Source of the DNA: Coniochaeta sp. PMI_546
Taxonomy: Eukaryota; Ascomycota; Sordariomycetes; Coniochaetales; Coniochaetaceae
Assembly: GCA_021432605.1 (NCBI GenBank)
Contig: MU271156.1
Span: forward strand, 310,001 to 374,000
DNA: 64,000 nucleotides
Reading direction: 5' to 3'
The position numbers were made by a program, and so were the translations under genes. Below are positions 1 through 9,810 of this stretch, piece after piece. The notes under the pieces are model-generated. The model was not told where the DNA came from. It saw only the letters and a program-made list of their open reading frames with translations, and made no database searches. Within the stretch, counting starts at the first letter, position 1. Each line of letters starts with the position of its first letter.

Positions 1-495
1 GCTGTGCAGTCCGCCGTTGCTAATGACCTTGCTGGTTCCCCAGTTGCCGCCATTGTAGCCATCCTCCTGGATCTTGAACCTGTTACATATGTCAGATGTA
101 TGAATCAAAACATGTGGGCACGCTGCGGCATCTCACCATCCGTTACCGATGCCCGAGTCCGTCAGGGCGTTATCGACCTTCTTCAGATACGCAATGGTCG
201 GCCCCTTGTGGCTTGCATCCATAACATCGTCAGCTCCGGACGTCAGAGTGTGCCGCCACACGGCCGTAACCGTGGAGCCAGCCGTGACCGAGATGATCTT
301 GTCTGACGGCGTCGTCGGATTCGGACCACCGTTGCAGGCAAGATCATTGGACGTCACATCCGTGATTGGGCCGTCGTATGTTGGATCGCGGATAGCGTAC
401 GAAACTGGGTAGGTAGTTCCGCCGGCCTGGAGCTGCGTGAAGATGGTATGGGCGCTTGCCACCGAAGCGGCAGCGAGTACTGCTAGTCCCTTCAT
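1..495 (-). CDS. AA9 lytic polysaccharide monooxygenase, 5' part (truncated by window edge)
   Basis: Secreted copper enzyme that oxidatively cleaves cellulose or related glucans. Exon 1 is 137-495 and exon 2 runs from 79 off the window edge; the intron 80-136 begins GTGAGA and ends CAG, splitting a Trp codon. The protein opens with a signal peptide (MKGLAVLAAASVASA) directly followed by HTIF, so the mature chain would begin with the N-terminal His of the histidine brace. A second brace His is visible in ASHKGPTIAYLKKV, the usual AA9 context. After the intron the frame continues as FKIQEDGYNGGNWGT. I chose the ATG at 493-495 because it opens the signal peptide; an in-frame ATG 26 codons upstream would bury it. 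The C-terminal half, including the axial Tyr, lies outside the window. Family assignment is firm; substrate and regioselectivity cannot be told. Confidence 0.93.
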
Positions 496-1827
496 CTTGG
501 ATGTCAGAGGCCTTGGAATGGTTATGACTTGAAGCAAATAGTATCCGGGATATGTTTTTTGTCGAATCCGCACTGCACGCTCACAAGAACGGGAACGAAG
601 GGTGCGGCTAGGTAGGACGCGAGTACTATATATCTATTATGCCTGGGGGCCACGCCAAGAACACACTGGCCCGGTATCCGTGGAATGGCGGCCACTCAGT
701 TGTCTTTCCAATCGCCAAGTATACGTTCTGCGTGGCGTGGACGTCTGTGTCTGGAAAACCAGGTCCAGTCGACGTACCCAAGCACCAGTTTTCCAGATCC
801 AGCCCTCCCACTGCTACCACGGAGGACATAGCTCCGAGCTTCTCATGGAGTGCCTCCTGAACAAGGCCACGACCCACAACCAAGACGGAGCCGCATCTTT
901 CGATGGAGCATTCGAGTCCAAAGGAGAATACAAGAAAATAATGCGTGTGTGGGGTGCATAAGAGAGAATAAGAGGCGAGTCACTTGACTCGCATCGGGTA
1001 GCCTCCGACGAGCTGAACGGCTGGCAGCTTGTCGTTGGAGACCTGAGTACAGTAGCGTAGAAGCGCTATCGTTTCCTGGTTTCCGGTATCAAGATGCCCA
1101 AGATCCCAGAACGGCCAACGGAACGCCCTCTAGCGAGATCTAGGCTCAGCGTTCCGTAAGCCGGTCGTACGGCTTGACGGAGTAGATTTTTGTTGATGAC
1201 TCGGCGGCGTTCGTCGCTCGAGACTTTGCTTTCCCAGACACTGCCATAAGCACTGATCACATGCACTAAAAGTATGACGACAGCTGCTGGAAGTTTCCGG
1301 GTCTTGTCTTGTCTTCTTTCTCGGTAATGCACATGCTTGCTGATATTCCGGCTTCGAGATTGATAAAGACTTTCCTGGTGTTCAAGTGGTCATCACCAAA
1401 GAAGAAGCGAGGGAAGCAATCTAATTTGGCGGGGCCATGTATCGAGCCCCACATGAGGCACGGACCACTCTGGCTGTGTTGCATCAGCCGGAAGTTCGGG
1501 CTGCTTCAGCGCGTCACAGAATCACCAAAAACAAAAATGCATTGGGATTACCAGGTAATATTCTAGAACCAGGACCAGCCATACCTCCTTCTCAGGTTTT
1601 AACCATCATGCTATGTGCAAAATCCAGCCATGTCCCATGTGGTATCAATATCCTCATCGCTATATACATTACCTGGCAGAGCTGACCATATGCAGTATCT
1701 TGAACCATCACTGCGACCGTCAAGCAACCCACAGACTGAGACCAGCTCAGCCTCTGCGACCGGCACTTCGTACAGTAGTACTGCGCAGCAGTGGCTCATG
1801 CATGAGTGATTGTGTGGAGTAGCAGAG
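496..1827. other. Intergenic stretch, no gene recognised
   Basis: This 1.3 kb holds the presumed promoter of the AA9 gene, which reads away from it on the minus strand. Short open frames exist on both strands (one of 85 codons at 626-883 minus) but none shows a domain, a convincing intron or a homologous motif known to me. Confidence 0.5.
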
Positions 1828-2513
1828 CTATCTCCGCGAACCTGCCATATGTCAGTGTGAGCAACGTGGTCATATTCCGGATCTGACGTCTTGCGTCACT
1901 CACCGCTTGCATTCTTCTGGTCGAACTGCGCACCAACACCACGGAGTAGGGGGTCGTCGTCGAACGACATCCGAAAGCAGCACGAGGGCAACTGATGCGA
2001 GACTGCGTTGACGAACTCCTCGACTTGAGCAGCATGTTTGGTATTATCTTGCGCCCTGTCACTGTGGAAGGTTGCGAGGAATTGCGTGACGTCCTCGTGC
2101 AAGCTTCGCTGAGGCGGAAGCCCTGCGGCAGACAACACATGCTGCTGCGGTTCTCGTCCCTGGCTGCTGTTCGTGCTGCCGGTGCTCTTGGTGTCACTGC
2201 TTTCCTTATCAGGATACCTGTTCTGCCCACGGATTATGTAACTGCCAGTTGATGTGCGTGCCTGAGTCTCGAGCCCTGCTGGGCTCTAGTCGACCGCATA
2301 TCTGACATGGTTACCGGTGGTCGGATGGCGATGAGGTTCCGAGGTTTACGATGAACGCACGCGTGTCGAGGGTGCTTGTGCTGTCTTGGAGAGCCAAGTG
2401 GCTAGTGCAGCCGAAGTTGGGTCATAAAATGCACCAAGTGGTCAGAGTCATGGTTGAGCTACTGTTGTTTTATCCAGGTTGAAGAAAGAGTCGTTGCTTG
2501 TTCGAGTAGCCAT
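1828..2513 (-). CDS. Possible small multi-exon gene, unknown function
   Basis: The 3' end is the convincing part. An open frame at 1904 to about 2284 reads like a protein (for example QDNTKHAAQVEEF and SFDDDPLLRG) and stops at a very good intron, 1842-1903, with GTGAGT donor, GCTCAC branch-like site and GGCAG acceptor. The last exon, 1828-1841, then ends in Ser-Arg-Arg-stop. A plausible start is the ATG at 2511-2513 (MATRTSNDSFFNLD), but I could not find splice sites that join it cleanly to the downstream frame, so the 5' half is unresolved. No domain is recognised. It may be a real short gene with several small exons or a decaying one. Confidence 0.3.
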
Positions 2514-5500
2514 TTCACACAAAGACTGGCGAAGTATTTATGAGCGTCTGCCCCACGCTTGTTGCGTTGGTCCAGTTGACGAAGGTCGGGTAAGGACGAT
2601 ACGATGAGGTCCGGCATTCAGCTATGATTGCTATAAGTTCCAGCGAACTAGCAGTCCCAAATCAAGAAGCTGGGCATACAAAGCTGTCCAGCTGACTGCA
2701 TTTGCTGCCTCCTATGTTGATCAAAGTGAGGCAAATAATGGCTGTTCGTTGCATCCAGCCCGTTTTGGTTCCGGTCGCAGCCTGTTTCTTCCGCGGACCA
2801 TGCCGGCTTCCCGCGGTGGGCCAACCGGAGCGCCGCAACGTTTTCGTCTCACCTTGTGTAACGATCAACCCCCGGACTTTCGCTCAACTGTGCCGCATCA
2901 CGCACGTATTCCAATCCAGGGACATTCTTGTCCGGCACTTTCATCAGCTGCCTAACTTAGCAAGGCTGCAATAAGCTCTCTATGGTTCATGACTGCCTTC
3001 AATATCTTTCCTCTCTGCCCCCATCGGAGACCTGCATTGTGTGTTGAGCCATAGGAATCTGCATTCCGTCTGCCTTTGTGGTTTCGTTCCGAGCGTCTCG
3101 ATTGACTGCGCCCGGGCACTATTCCCATCCTCTTTACCCGCCTGCTTTTCCTTAGCTTTCGGATGAGTCGAGCTTCAGACGGCTTGAGGCATTTTCGGGG
3201 ACAGAGTGTTGATAGAGCAGGCTTCTAGGTAGTATGCACCTATTGCCACTCTTCTTCAAAAAAGAACTCCTCCGTATCAATCTAACAATAGATGCAAGTC
3301 CGCTCCAACTGCAATGCGGTTCCGCCCAGCAACTGATCACCAACAAGTGGCACAGATCGAGGAACCTTCATACCCCTTCCTCCCTGACCCTTCTTCTCAT
3401 ATGTTCACTCATCACAGCCCGTCTCCGTAGTTGTCGTCCGCTCCTTTCCTTTCACTCTCTCATGTTCTTCTAAAACGAGACTACTTGGTACCGTAGAAGC
3501 GGCGGTCAAAGTCTTTTATGATAGCCCGCATCCTCTTTTTATGCTGTCTGATCGACCTTTGTGTCTGGTCTGGCGTGTTCCGAACTTGCGAGAGGACCCT
3601 CCTGGTGAAGAGGAGCAGAACTCGAAGCCGTTTCAGATCACCGTCATCAAGCCCCGGATAGCGAGGGGTAGAGCCACGAATGATGCTGTGGTATATACCT
3701 ATTAGCGGTGCTCGCGAAACGCATTGCGAGGGTCTTGTATCTAGGGATTCGGAGACCGGGGAGCGTCACCTCTGCACAGAGCCCCGCTCTGCTCGGTTCG
3801 AGTCGAAGGAGTGGACGGAAGTCATCGTGGCTTGCGAGGGACCAGCGGTGCTCGAAAGGTGATGGTGTCGCCGGTCGCATGGACTTCCATGTGTTGCAGA
3901 GCTCTTGTGTCTTATCAACACGTACGATCAAACGTTTGTGCCCATTTACAACATCAGCACCAGCATATCCTCAGGAGTTTCAAGCGGCGGACTGGTGAGT
4001 TATATGAGGTCGGCAGCATTTGCTGACGAGGAAAGACATGGTCCGCCCTCCTATATTACTGCATACCGCACGCATGTCGCTTGATCGAGCTGACAAGGGG
4101 CGTTATATGAGACGCATGTGAGTGCAGTCCATTTCTAGAGGGTAGCACAATGGTGAAGCGAACACAGCAATAGACAAACGGGTTGGTGTGGGGGTTTGTG
4201 CCTTGAGGGTACACCGCTCAGATGACAGGCTGCACCGCGCATATCTTACAAAGTTAATGAGGCCTCGCCCTTACCATGGGTTAAGGGGGCAACACAGACG
4301 TGGGACAGGAGGAGCCTGGCGCGGGTGGATACCATGGCGACAAGCGTGGCCATGGTGTGCCGACAAGGAATCTGGGGAAGGAGGCGAATGGAGTGCCTGG
4401 TGAAGCACGAGACTCAGGGGCGCCAGGTGCACCCTACCACCTCGCGTCTCCCAGTATCGGATTGTAGCGGAATGATGCTCCATTGGACAGAGCTCACCCA
4501 AGAGAGCAAAGCTGGCTCTTGAACACGTTTGCCCGTCAGTGATTAGCAAATAGCAAGGGGCGAGGGCCGGGAGCCCTGGGAGCGGGGCCGGATGAGCACC
4601 GTGTTCGTTGTCCAAGCTCAGACAGGGCGTGGGGTGGAAGTGAGCCTCATCCCGCGTCGTCCCCAGTCCCCTCTTATGTACGTACCGCGGCAAGACATCC
4701 GGAATCAAGTCCAGCGGGGTGGCACTCGATTGGAGAATGTGTCTAACGTCATCCCCCACATCGGCGGCATCCAATGCCACGACACTGGGAAACTGTCGCT
4801 TTGACGTGCAGCCCGATTAATCCCGCAGGCAAAGACGAGCACCGAGCTCACCGAATAGGGTTCTCATGCAGCGCCTGGGGTGTTACACTACAGCTAACAG
4901 CACTACACTACGTAGTCTCACTGCGGTGGCATGTGTTGTTTACTTGGCCGCTTCAGCGGATGACTTGTTGTCTAATCTGTCGCCCGGCTTCCACACCGAG
5001 CGAGAGTTGCAGCGGGGATTACCCCGTCGATTACCCCGTTGTGACGACTCAGGTGCGAATTGCTGGCCAGGTGGCTGAGGCAGGTGAGTCGGTGTCCTCG
5101 ACAACCAACCAATCGCTCAGAGATCCGTTGATGCCGGAGAACAAGGGTTGGCGTCCAATTGATGTAATTTCTGCACATTGAAAGTGTTGCAATGCACTTC
5201 CCCGACAGCTCATTCAAGCTGGTGTCTCGCTTGGCTTACAGTGCATCGTGTCAATTTGGAGAGGTCGTCATCGTCTCTTGCATTGGTGGCATGCAAAGGT
5301 GATGGAGCGCGGGGTGTACATGGCGAAGTTTGTCCAGAAGCTCCATTGTTTCATTTTGTGTACTGTGTCAATATAGCCCAGGTCAGGACCAATTCGGCTG
5401 CAGGAACATTATGAGCTTAGTGAGGTCCCCTCATCGTTGGGCCAGATACAGTCGCTTCTGAGGAAGGCCAGGTGAAAGCTCTTTGGCAGGGAAGATGAAC

Positions 5501-5590
5501 ACGTAGGTGCCAGCCCGCCGACAGGAGGACGGACGCCTGCGATGCAGAAACACATACCTATGCGATGGGGAGGTTTTTCGATTATAATCA

Positions 5591-5618
5591 ATCAACAATC
5601 GAATCAACAATCGAATCA
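5591..5618. repeat. Short tandem repeat, 12-base unit
   Basis: The unit ATCAACAATCGA occurs twice in perfect tandem (5591-5602 and 5603-5614), followed by a partial third copy ATCA. It lies about 110 bases downstream of the tRNA-Ala 3' end. No function is evident. Confidence 0.8.
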
Positions 5619-5685
5619 CGGAAGAGATAAAGGGGCACAGGTCCCTGATTGGCCAATTCCTTTAATCTGCAACCAAATCAATCTG

Positions 5686-5721
5686 AAAAAAAAATTCGAG
5701 AAAATGCGAAAGCAAGCAAAA
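5686..5721 (-). terminator. Pol III terminator of tRNA-Ala
   Basis: On the minus strand a TTTT run (5718-5721) lies 7 bases past the tRNA 3' end, and a stronger run of nine T residues lies at 5686-5694. T runs on the sense strand are the standard RNA polymerase III stop. Confidence 0.7.
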
Positions 5722-5728
5722 GTGATCG

Positions 5729-5849
5729 TGGAGGAGCTGGGAGTCGAACCCAGTACCTCGTGCAAGTAACATGTACCGACAACACACCCGAGACGAGCAC
5801 GTCATTCAGAGATGCTAAGCACGCGCTCTACCAGATGAGCTACACCCCC
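5729..5849 (-). tRNA. tRNA-Ala(AGC) with 48-base intron
   Basis: The gene reads 5849 to 5729. Positions 1-37 are 5813-5849 and contain the D arm and anticodon AGC; the intron is 5765-5812, directly after A37, the canonical place; positions 38-73 are 5729-5764 with a T arm containing GGTTCGACTCC. Anticodon-stem arms CGTGC and GCACG pair perfectly after removal of the intron. Acceptor arms GGGGGTG and CTCCTCC pair except for a U-U opposition at 6:67 and one G-U pair. CCA is not encoded, as expected in eukaryotes. Partial degenerate copies of its 5' end lie upstream. Confidence 0.93.
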
Positions 5850-6079
5850 GTGGCTGTTGGAGAGGACGGTCGTATTGCCCGCCATGGACGAGCTGTGCCC
5901 TCTGGCCGTCGGCTTTGGAGAAACTTGTCTCGTCCCACCGGGACGCACTGGCGCTGAGTGGCTGGCGTCAGCCACGGAGAACGAGCTATACACCCTTGCC
6001 GTTGGAGAAACAACCCGGAGAGTCCCACATGGACACACACCGCCTGCTGGGATGGGCATACACCCCCCTCCCCTGGCAG
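5837..6079. repeat. Degenerate copies of the tRNA-Ala 5' end and leader
   Basis: On the plus strand, GAGCTACACCCCCGTGGC then TGTTGGAGAG (from 5837, the tRNA 5' end plus leader) recurs imperfectly as GAGCTGTGCCCTCTGGCCGT then TTGGAGAAA (from 5890), as GAGCTATACACCCTTGCCGT then TGGAGAAA (from 5983), and more weakly as GCATACACCCCCCTCCCCTGG (from about 6056). Intervals of roughly 53, 93 and 70 bases are irregular, so this is an eroded cluster and not a clean satellite. Confidence 0.6.
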
Positions 6080-6600
6080 ACTCGATGTCGGGCTTATTAG
6101 TGTGTGCCAGATACTGTGTAGTGTATGTACATCATAGATCTGTGCGGCAGGATTGTTTGGCAGAACCCTAAAGTCTCCACTTTCGACGACAAGTCCATCG
6201 CCGGCATCCGAGTGAGATCTACACAGTAAAGCTGATTCCGCGCAACACACCGTATGAAGATGTCAGTCCGGTGGAAATGTGATGGTAATCGACCCAGATC
6301 CCGCTACACACCTAATACACAGATGTGTCAACGACTCTAGATTTGTAAGAATTGTGGTCATCCTTTTCGCCTTCCAAGGCTTCTAGTCCTTCCGCCCAGT
6401 CATGCCCTCCAGTGCTGTGGTCGTCACCCCTTCCCCCAACCAGGTTCAACTCTGACCGCCCCGTAATGCTTCAAAAACCGGCTCCAAATCACACCTCCAT
6501 CTTGAAAGCCCTTGTTCTTCCCACCTGCTCCCTCCCCAACGGCAACAGGCCATAGCACCCTCCCGGCCCCATCCGCCCAGCCAACCGGCCTTCCCCCGCG
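6080..6600. other. Intergenic stretch upstream of tRNA repeats
   Basis: About 520 bases beyond the end of the SDR gene. No gene or structured element recognised; it should contain the 3' untranslated region of the SDR-like gene. Confidence 0.5.
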
Positions 6601-7611
6601 CTACGCCTCCTCCAGCTCCAGCGCGGCGCTCAGGTACCCCGGGCCGACAGTGTTGATCGCCACGCGCCGCTGCGTCCACGCCGGCCCGGCCTCCGTCTCG
6701 GTGATCATGTTCAGCGCCGCCTTGGACATGTTTGTGTGTACGTGCTGGCCGTCTTTGTGGGGGTTCGACCGCGAAGATTCGAAGATGCCTTCGCGGGACA
6801 AGACGTTGACTATGTAGCCTGCTGGTCGTTTGTCATTTTCCTGCGAGGATGGCGGCGGGGTAGCTGTGGTGCCGCCCATTAACTGGAGCAGTTCGAGGAT
6901 GAGGATCAGTGGCACGAATGTGTCAACGCTGTGGGATGAGATGACGTCTTCGTAGGATACTTCAGAGAGAGATTGCACCCAGGACGACTTGTTCTCGAGA
7001 GGGACCATGTCCTTGGATGAGGCTGAAGCACCTCTGTCTCTGTCTGCGTTGGCAGCGTCATCGGAAGTCCCGCTGAATGCTCGATCATCGGATGATCGTG
7101 CGCTGCGGTTCACCCTGCTGTGAAACTCTGGCATCGAAGTCTCTGCTCCTTCGATCATGGCCTCTGGGCATCCGCGCACGCGAGGACTGATCTTGGACCA
7201 GCGGTGTCGTGGAACCCTGTTCCTAAAAAGGTTCTCCCTGTAAACTGACTGTCCTTCTGTCTCGACGCTGTCCGTCAGCGTCTGAGCGGCGTTGTTGATA
7301 AGGATATCGAGCCTGTCTCCCCATGTCTCGATGACGCAGCGGGTGTGGTTGACGAGGTCGAAGGCATCACGCGCTGAGCGGAAGTCAGCTCCGATGACTC
7401 GAAGCCTGTCAATCCACGCAGTCGAGTCGGACTCGGCCTCATACCGAGATACGGCATCTCGTGGGTACCGACTGGACGCGATGACCCGCGCGCCACATCG
7501 GAGGAGTCGTAGTGCGACATGGTAGCCGAGGTTGACGCGTGCGCCGGTCACGAGTGCAGTCTTGCCTGTCAACTCGACTGTTCCAGGCTTCGAGAGCTCC
7601 GACCCGGCCAT
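6601..7611 (-). CDS. Short-chain dehydrogenase/reductase-like protein, atypical active site
   Basis: Single-exon protein of 336 residues with a Rossmann NAD(P)-binding fold. The nucleotide-binding motif is TGARVNLG near residue 23 (Asn where classical SDRs have Gly), followed by CGARVIASSRYPRDA, and the structural NNAAQT motif occurs about 100 residues later. The active-site region reads HTNMSKAALNM: the Lys is present but the position four residues before it, normally Tyr, is Thr, which I recall as shared by a little-studied fungal/bacterial subfamily. The ATG at 7609-7611 is used because the upstream in-frame extension begins at GTG just after an in-frame TAG. It starts only 126 bases past the stop of the F-box-like gene on the same strand and in the same frame. 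Substrate unknown. Confidence 0.8.
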   Translation of the reverse strand: MAGSELSKPGTVELTGKTALVTGARVNLGYHVALRLLRCGARVIASSRYPRDAVSRYEAESDSTAWIDRLRVIGADFRSARDAFDLVNHTRCVIETWGDRLDILINNAAQTLTDSVETEGQSVYRENLFRNRVPRHRWSKISPRVRGCPEAMIEGAETSMPEFHSRVNRSARSSDDRAFSGTSDDAANADRDRGASASSKDMVPLENKSSWVQSLSEVSYEDVISSHSVDTFVPLILILELLQLMGGTTATPPPSSQENDKRPAGYIVNVLSREGIFESSRSNPHKDGQHVHTNMSKAALNMITETEAGPAWTQRRVAINTVGPGYLSAALELEEA

Positions 7612-7737
7612 GTTCGAAGTCTCCACACGGGATACACATGGCCACGAAGGATTTGTGGGGAACGTGAACACCTAAACGACATATGTCGCAGCGCGGGAGC
7701 GCGTCGTTGCCTGGAAGAGAGCGGGCAGGTCGAGCTG

Positions 7738-9810
7738 TCAGGTACTTCGCAACGCTTTCGTCCCATGTGCCCGTCTCTGCCCCGTCTCTTTCTGTGACGT
7801 TTGCGCAGTCTCAGCCGCAGTACTGATGCTCAGCTCTCTCAAAAGATCTAAGGTGTTAGCGACGCTTGCGCTAGGATCAGGAGAGCACTCCAGCAGGTGG
7901 CGTGGTACTTTCGACGCGACGTCCACATCACTCTGGGTAACCTCAGTCAAACGGGGTCGTGGAACATTGTTGGATATATCCGCACAAGTCGATGCCGCGC
8001 AGGTCGATGCCTGGACGTTGTTCGGATAAGCTACATCATCCTCAGCTTTGTCTGTCAGATCGCAAGACAACCTATAGCCATCGTTGTGGCTTTTCAGCTT
8101 CCCAGGGTTTTGCAGGTACCGGGTGAGTTTGTGCTTGAGGCTGTCGTATCTAAGCTGTTGTATCTCAATCCCCACGTCAATGCAAGGCACCAGATATTTT
8201 GCGATGTCACGTCCCCGTGGCGAGGAGGAATCGGGCAGGTGACGAGCAAGGAGGGTAGGTCTTGATGTCGGGTTTCTTACTCCCTCCTCCCCACAGACGT
8301 TGAAGTCTCGCAGCATGCATGATGCAATAAGCTCTGCTGGTGCCTTGGAGACGAATTTTTCATAGTCAGGCGGAGGAAAGAGGGCGTCATCTGCCAGATC
8401 TCGAAAATTGAACCGTGTATCGCACTCGCCCAGCCCCTTGCACGCGGATGCCAAAGGAAATGATAATTTCTCCATCCATTGAACACAAGCGAGGAAAGAC
8501 CTCAGCCACGACAGCTCGCGCAGTGGTCTCGGCGGGCCGCTGACATAGTGTAAGAATGGTGCATACTCGGTATTCTTGCCGAGAGTAGCTTTTAGACGCT
8601 CCGTATTCGGCATGCCATTGTCATCGACGCGCTCCAGAAGCCGGATGTAGCGTCCTGGATTGCGATGGTAGATCATCCGGATACCGGCCTCTGCTTCTCT
8701 CAGAGCTGGAAGTAAAGCTTCAGGGTATCGTGAGGAGCAAAATGACAGTGGATATTTCCTTCGAACGGCCTCGAAGAGAATGAAGCACCAGTCGTATGGT
8801 ACTAGGGCCGTATCTGGAGAACGGAACCTATAGGATTTGACACTTCTGAAGACCTCTTTCGAATGTGGGTGAATAAACACCTTTGAAGGTGTGCGAAGCG
8901 GTTTGGTCAGAATATGCTCCGCGTCTCTTCGCAGCCTTTCGGCGACGTGGGTTTTGTTCGACGGCGGCGCTTGGGGAGCGAATGGGAGCTTCAGCTTCCC
9001 TGGAAACTCATCGTACAATTTGGCCACAGACAACAACTCGTCACAGTAAGACTCTTTTAGCAATTTATGTGCCTGCACCAAGAAGGGTAAGAATCGGTGG
9101 GCTGACTCGACTGTCCACAGATCCCGCCTGGACAAGTCTCCGCTGGAGAGGTCTAAGGCCATGTTCTCCCCTTCGGCCAAGCAGTCCCGCGAGTTTTGAG
9201 GCATCTTCGCCTCGTAGAGCGCGTGCTGAAAACCAAGAAAATCTCTCTTCTTGATCGCGGAGAGGAGTGTGCTAGGGAGAAAGAGGCAAAGGGCCCGGAT
9301 TTGAGGAATAGAGAAGCCGAAATAAACCTGCTTAGCGGCGCCCGGGCGGACGGTATACAGGTCACATCCGAGTATCCGCCGGACGCCCAGTATCACGCAG
9401 TTATCCAAAGCCTGACGAGCATTCTCGGCGTCCCACGTGTGCCATTTCTGGAACTCCGGAGACTTTAAGCAAAGGAAATAATGCGGCAGGGTTTTTATAT
9501 TGATGTAATGGGTGTGGCACCACAGCCAGGAGAGCCTGTTGAGGGAGGCCCATACGCGCCTCAGCCGCCAGATATGGCCCTTGAACAGCCACGACCAGGT
9601 CGGGCTGTGCTCAATAGCCCAAATAAGCGATGGTCCGCAAGATGGGACGGCCGTGAGTTCGAGCACGCGAAAGAGCGGCAGATCCTGGATGATGGGTTCC
9701 ACGAGCTCAACCGGCAGCTGGGAGAGGCGTGCGGTGATCCGCGTAGTCTTCGGGCACGAAGGTGGGAGCTGGTCCGTGAGGGTGACCTCGTAGAGCGAAG
9801 TTGCAGCCAT
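7738..9810 (-). CDS. Large F-box-like domain protein
   Basis: Single-exon protein of 690 residues. After about 28 residues comes an F-box-like helix pair, RLSQLPVELVEPIIQDLPL followed by FRVLELTAV, which in family terms would dock Skp1 in an SCF ubiquitin ligase. The remainder is rich in Trp and Leu (for example HSPTWSWLFKG and CGEEGVRN) with no recognised repeat such as WD40, LRR or Kelch. The tail is Ser/Thr-rich. This layout matches the numerous lineage-specific F-box-like proteins of Pezizomycotina. I preferred the ATG at 9808-9810 (MAATSLYEV) over one 19 codons upstream. The gene ends 126 bases before the SDR-like gene on the same strand, unusually tight for fungi. Confidence 0.72.
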   Translation of the reverse strand: MAATSLYEVTLTDQLPPSCPKTTRITARLSQLPVELVEPIIQDLPLFRVLELTAVPSCGPSLIWAIEHSPTWSWLFKGHIWRLRRVWASLNRLSWLWCHTHYINIKTLPHYFLCLKSPEFQKWHTWDAENARQALDNCVILGVRRILGCDLYTVRPGAAKQVYFGFSIPQIRALCLFLPSTLLSAIKKRDFLGFQHALYEAKMPQNSRDCLAEGENMALDLSSGDLSRRDLWTVESAHRFLPFLVQAHKLLKESYCDELLSVAKLYDEFPGKLKLPFAPQAPPSNKTHVAERLRRDAEHILTKPLRTPSKVFIHPHSKEVFRSVKSYRFRSPDTALVPYDWCFILFEAVRRKYPLSFCSSRYPEALLPALREAEAGIRMIYHRNPGRYIRLLERVDDNGMPNTERLKATLGKNTEYAPFLHYVSGPPRPLRELSWLRSFLACVQWMEKLSFPLASACKGLGECDTRFNFRDLADDALFPPPDYEKFVSKAPAELIASCMLRDFNVCGEEGVRNPTSRPTLLARHLPDSSSPRGRDIAKYLVPCIDVGIEIQQLRYDSLKHKLTRYLQNPGKLKSHNDGYRLSCDLTDKAEDDVAYPNNVQASTCAASTCADISNNVPRPRLTEVTQSDVDVASKVPRHLLECSPDPSASVANTLDLLRELSISTAAETAQTSQKETGQRRAHGTKALRST

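Larger units (their letters stand above)
2514..5728. other. Gene-poor stretch before tRNA-Ala
   Basis: About 3.2 kb in which I recognise no gene. The longest open frame is 169 codons at 4271-4780 minus, with no domain and a His/Pro/Cys-rich composition typical of chance frames. A pyrimidine-rich patch lies at about 3360-3475. A two-copy 12-base tandem repeat lies at 5591-5618. Confidence 0.5.

Noticed and set aside
626-883. 85-codon minus-strand frame that reads protein-like (GGLDLENWCLGTSTG)
   Set aside because: No recognisable family and no supporting splice sites or promoter; left as unsupported.
4271-4780. 169-codon minus-strand frame
   Set aside because: No domain, intron or homologous motif; His/Pro/Cys-rich composition fits a chance frame in GC-rich DNA.
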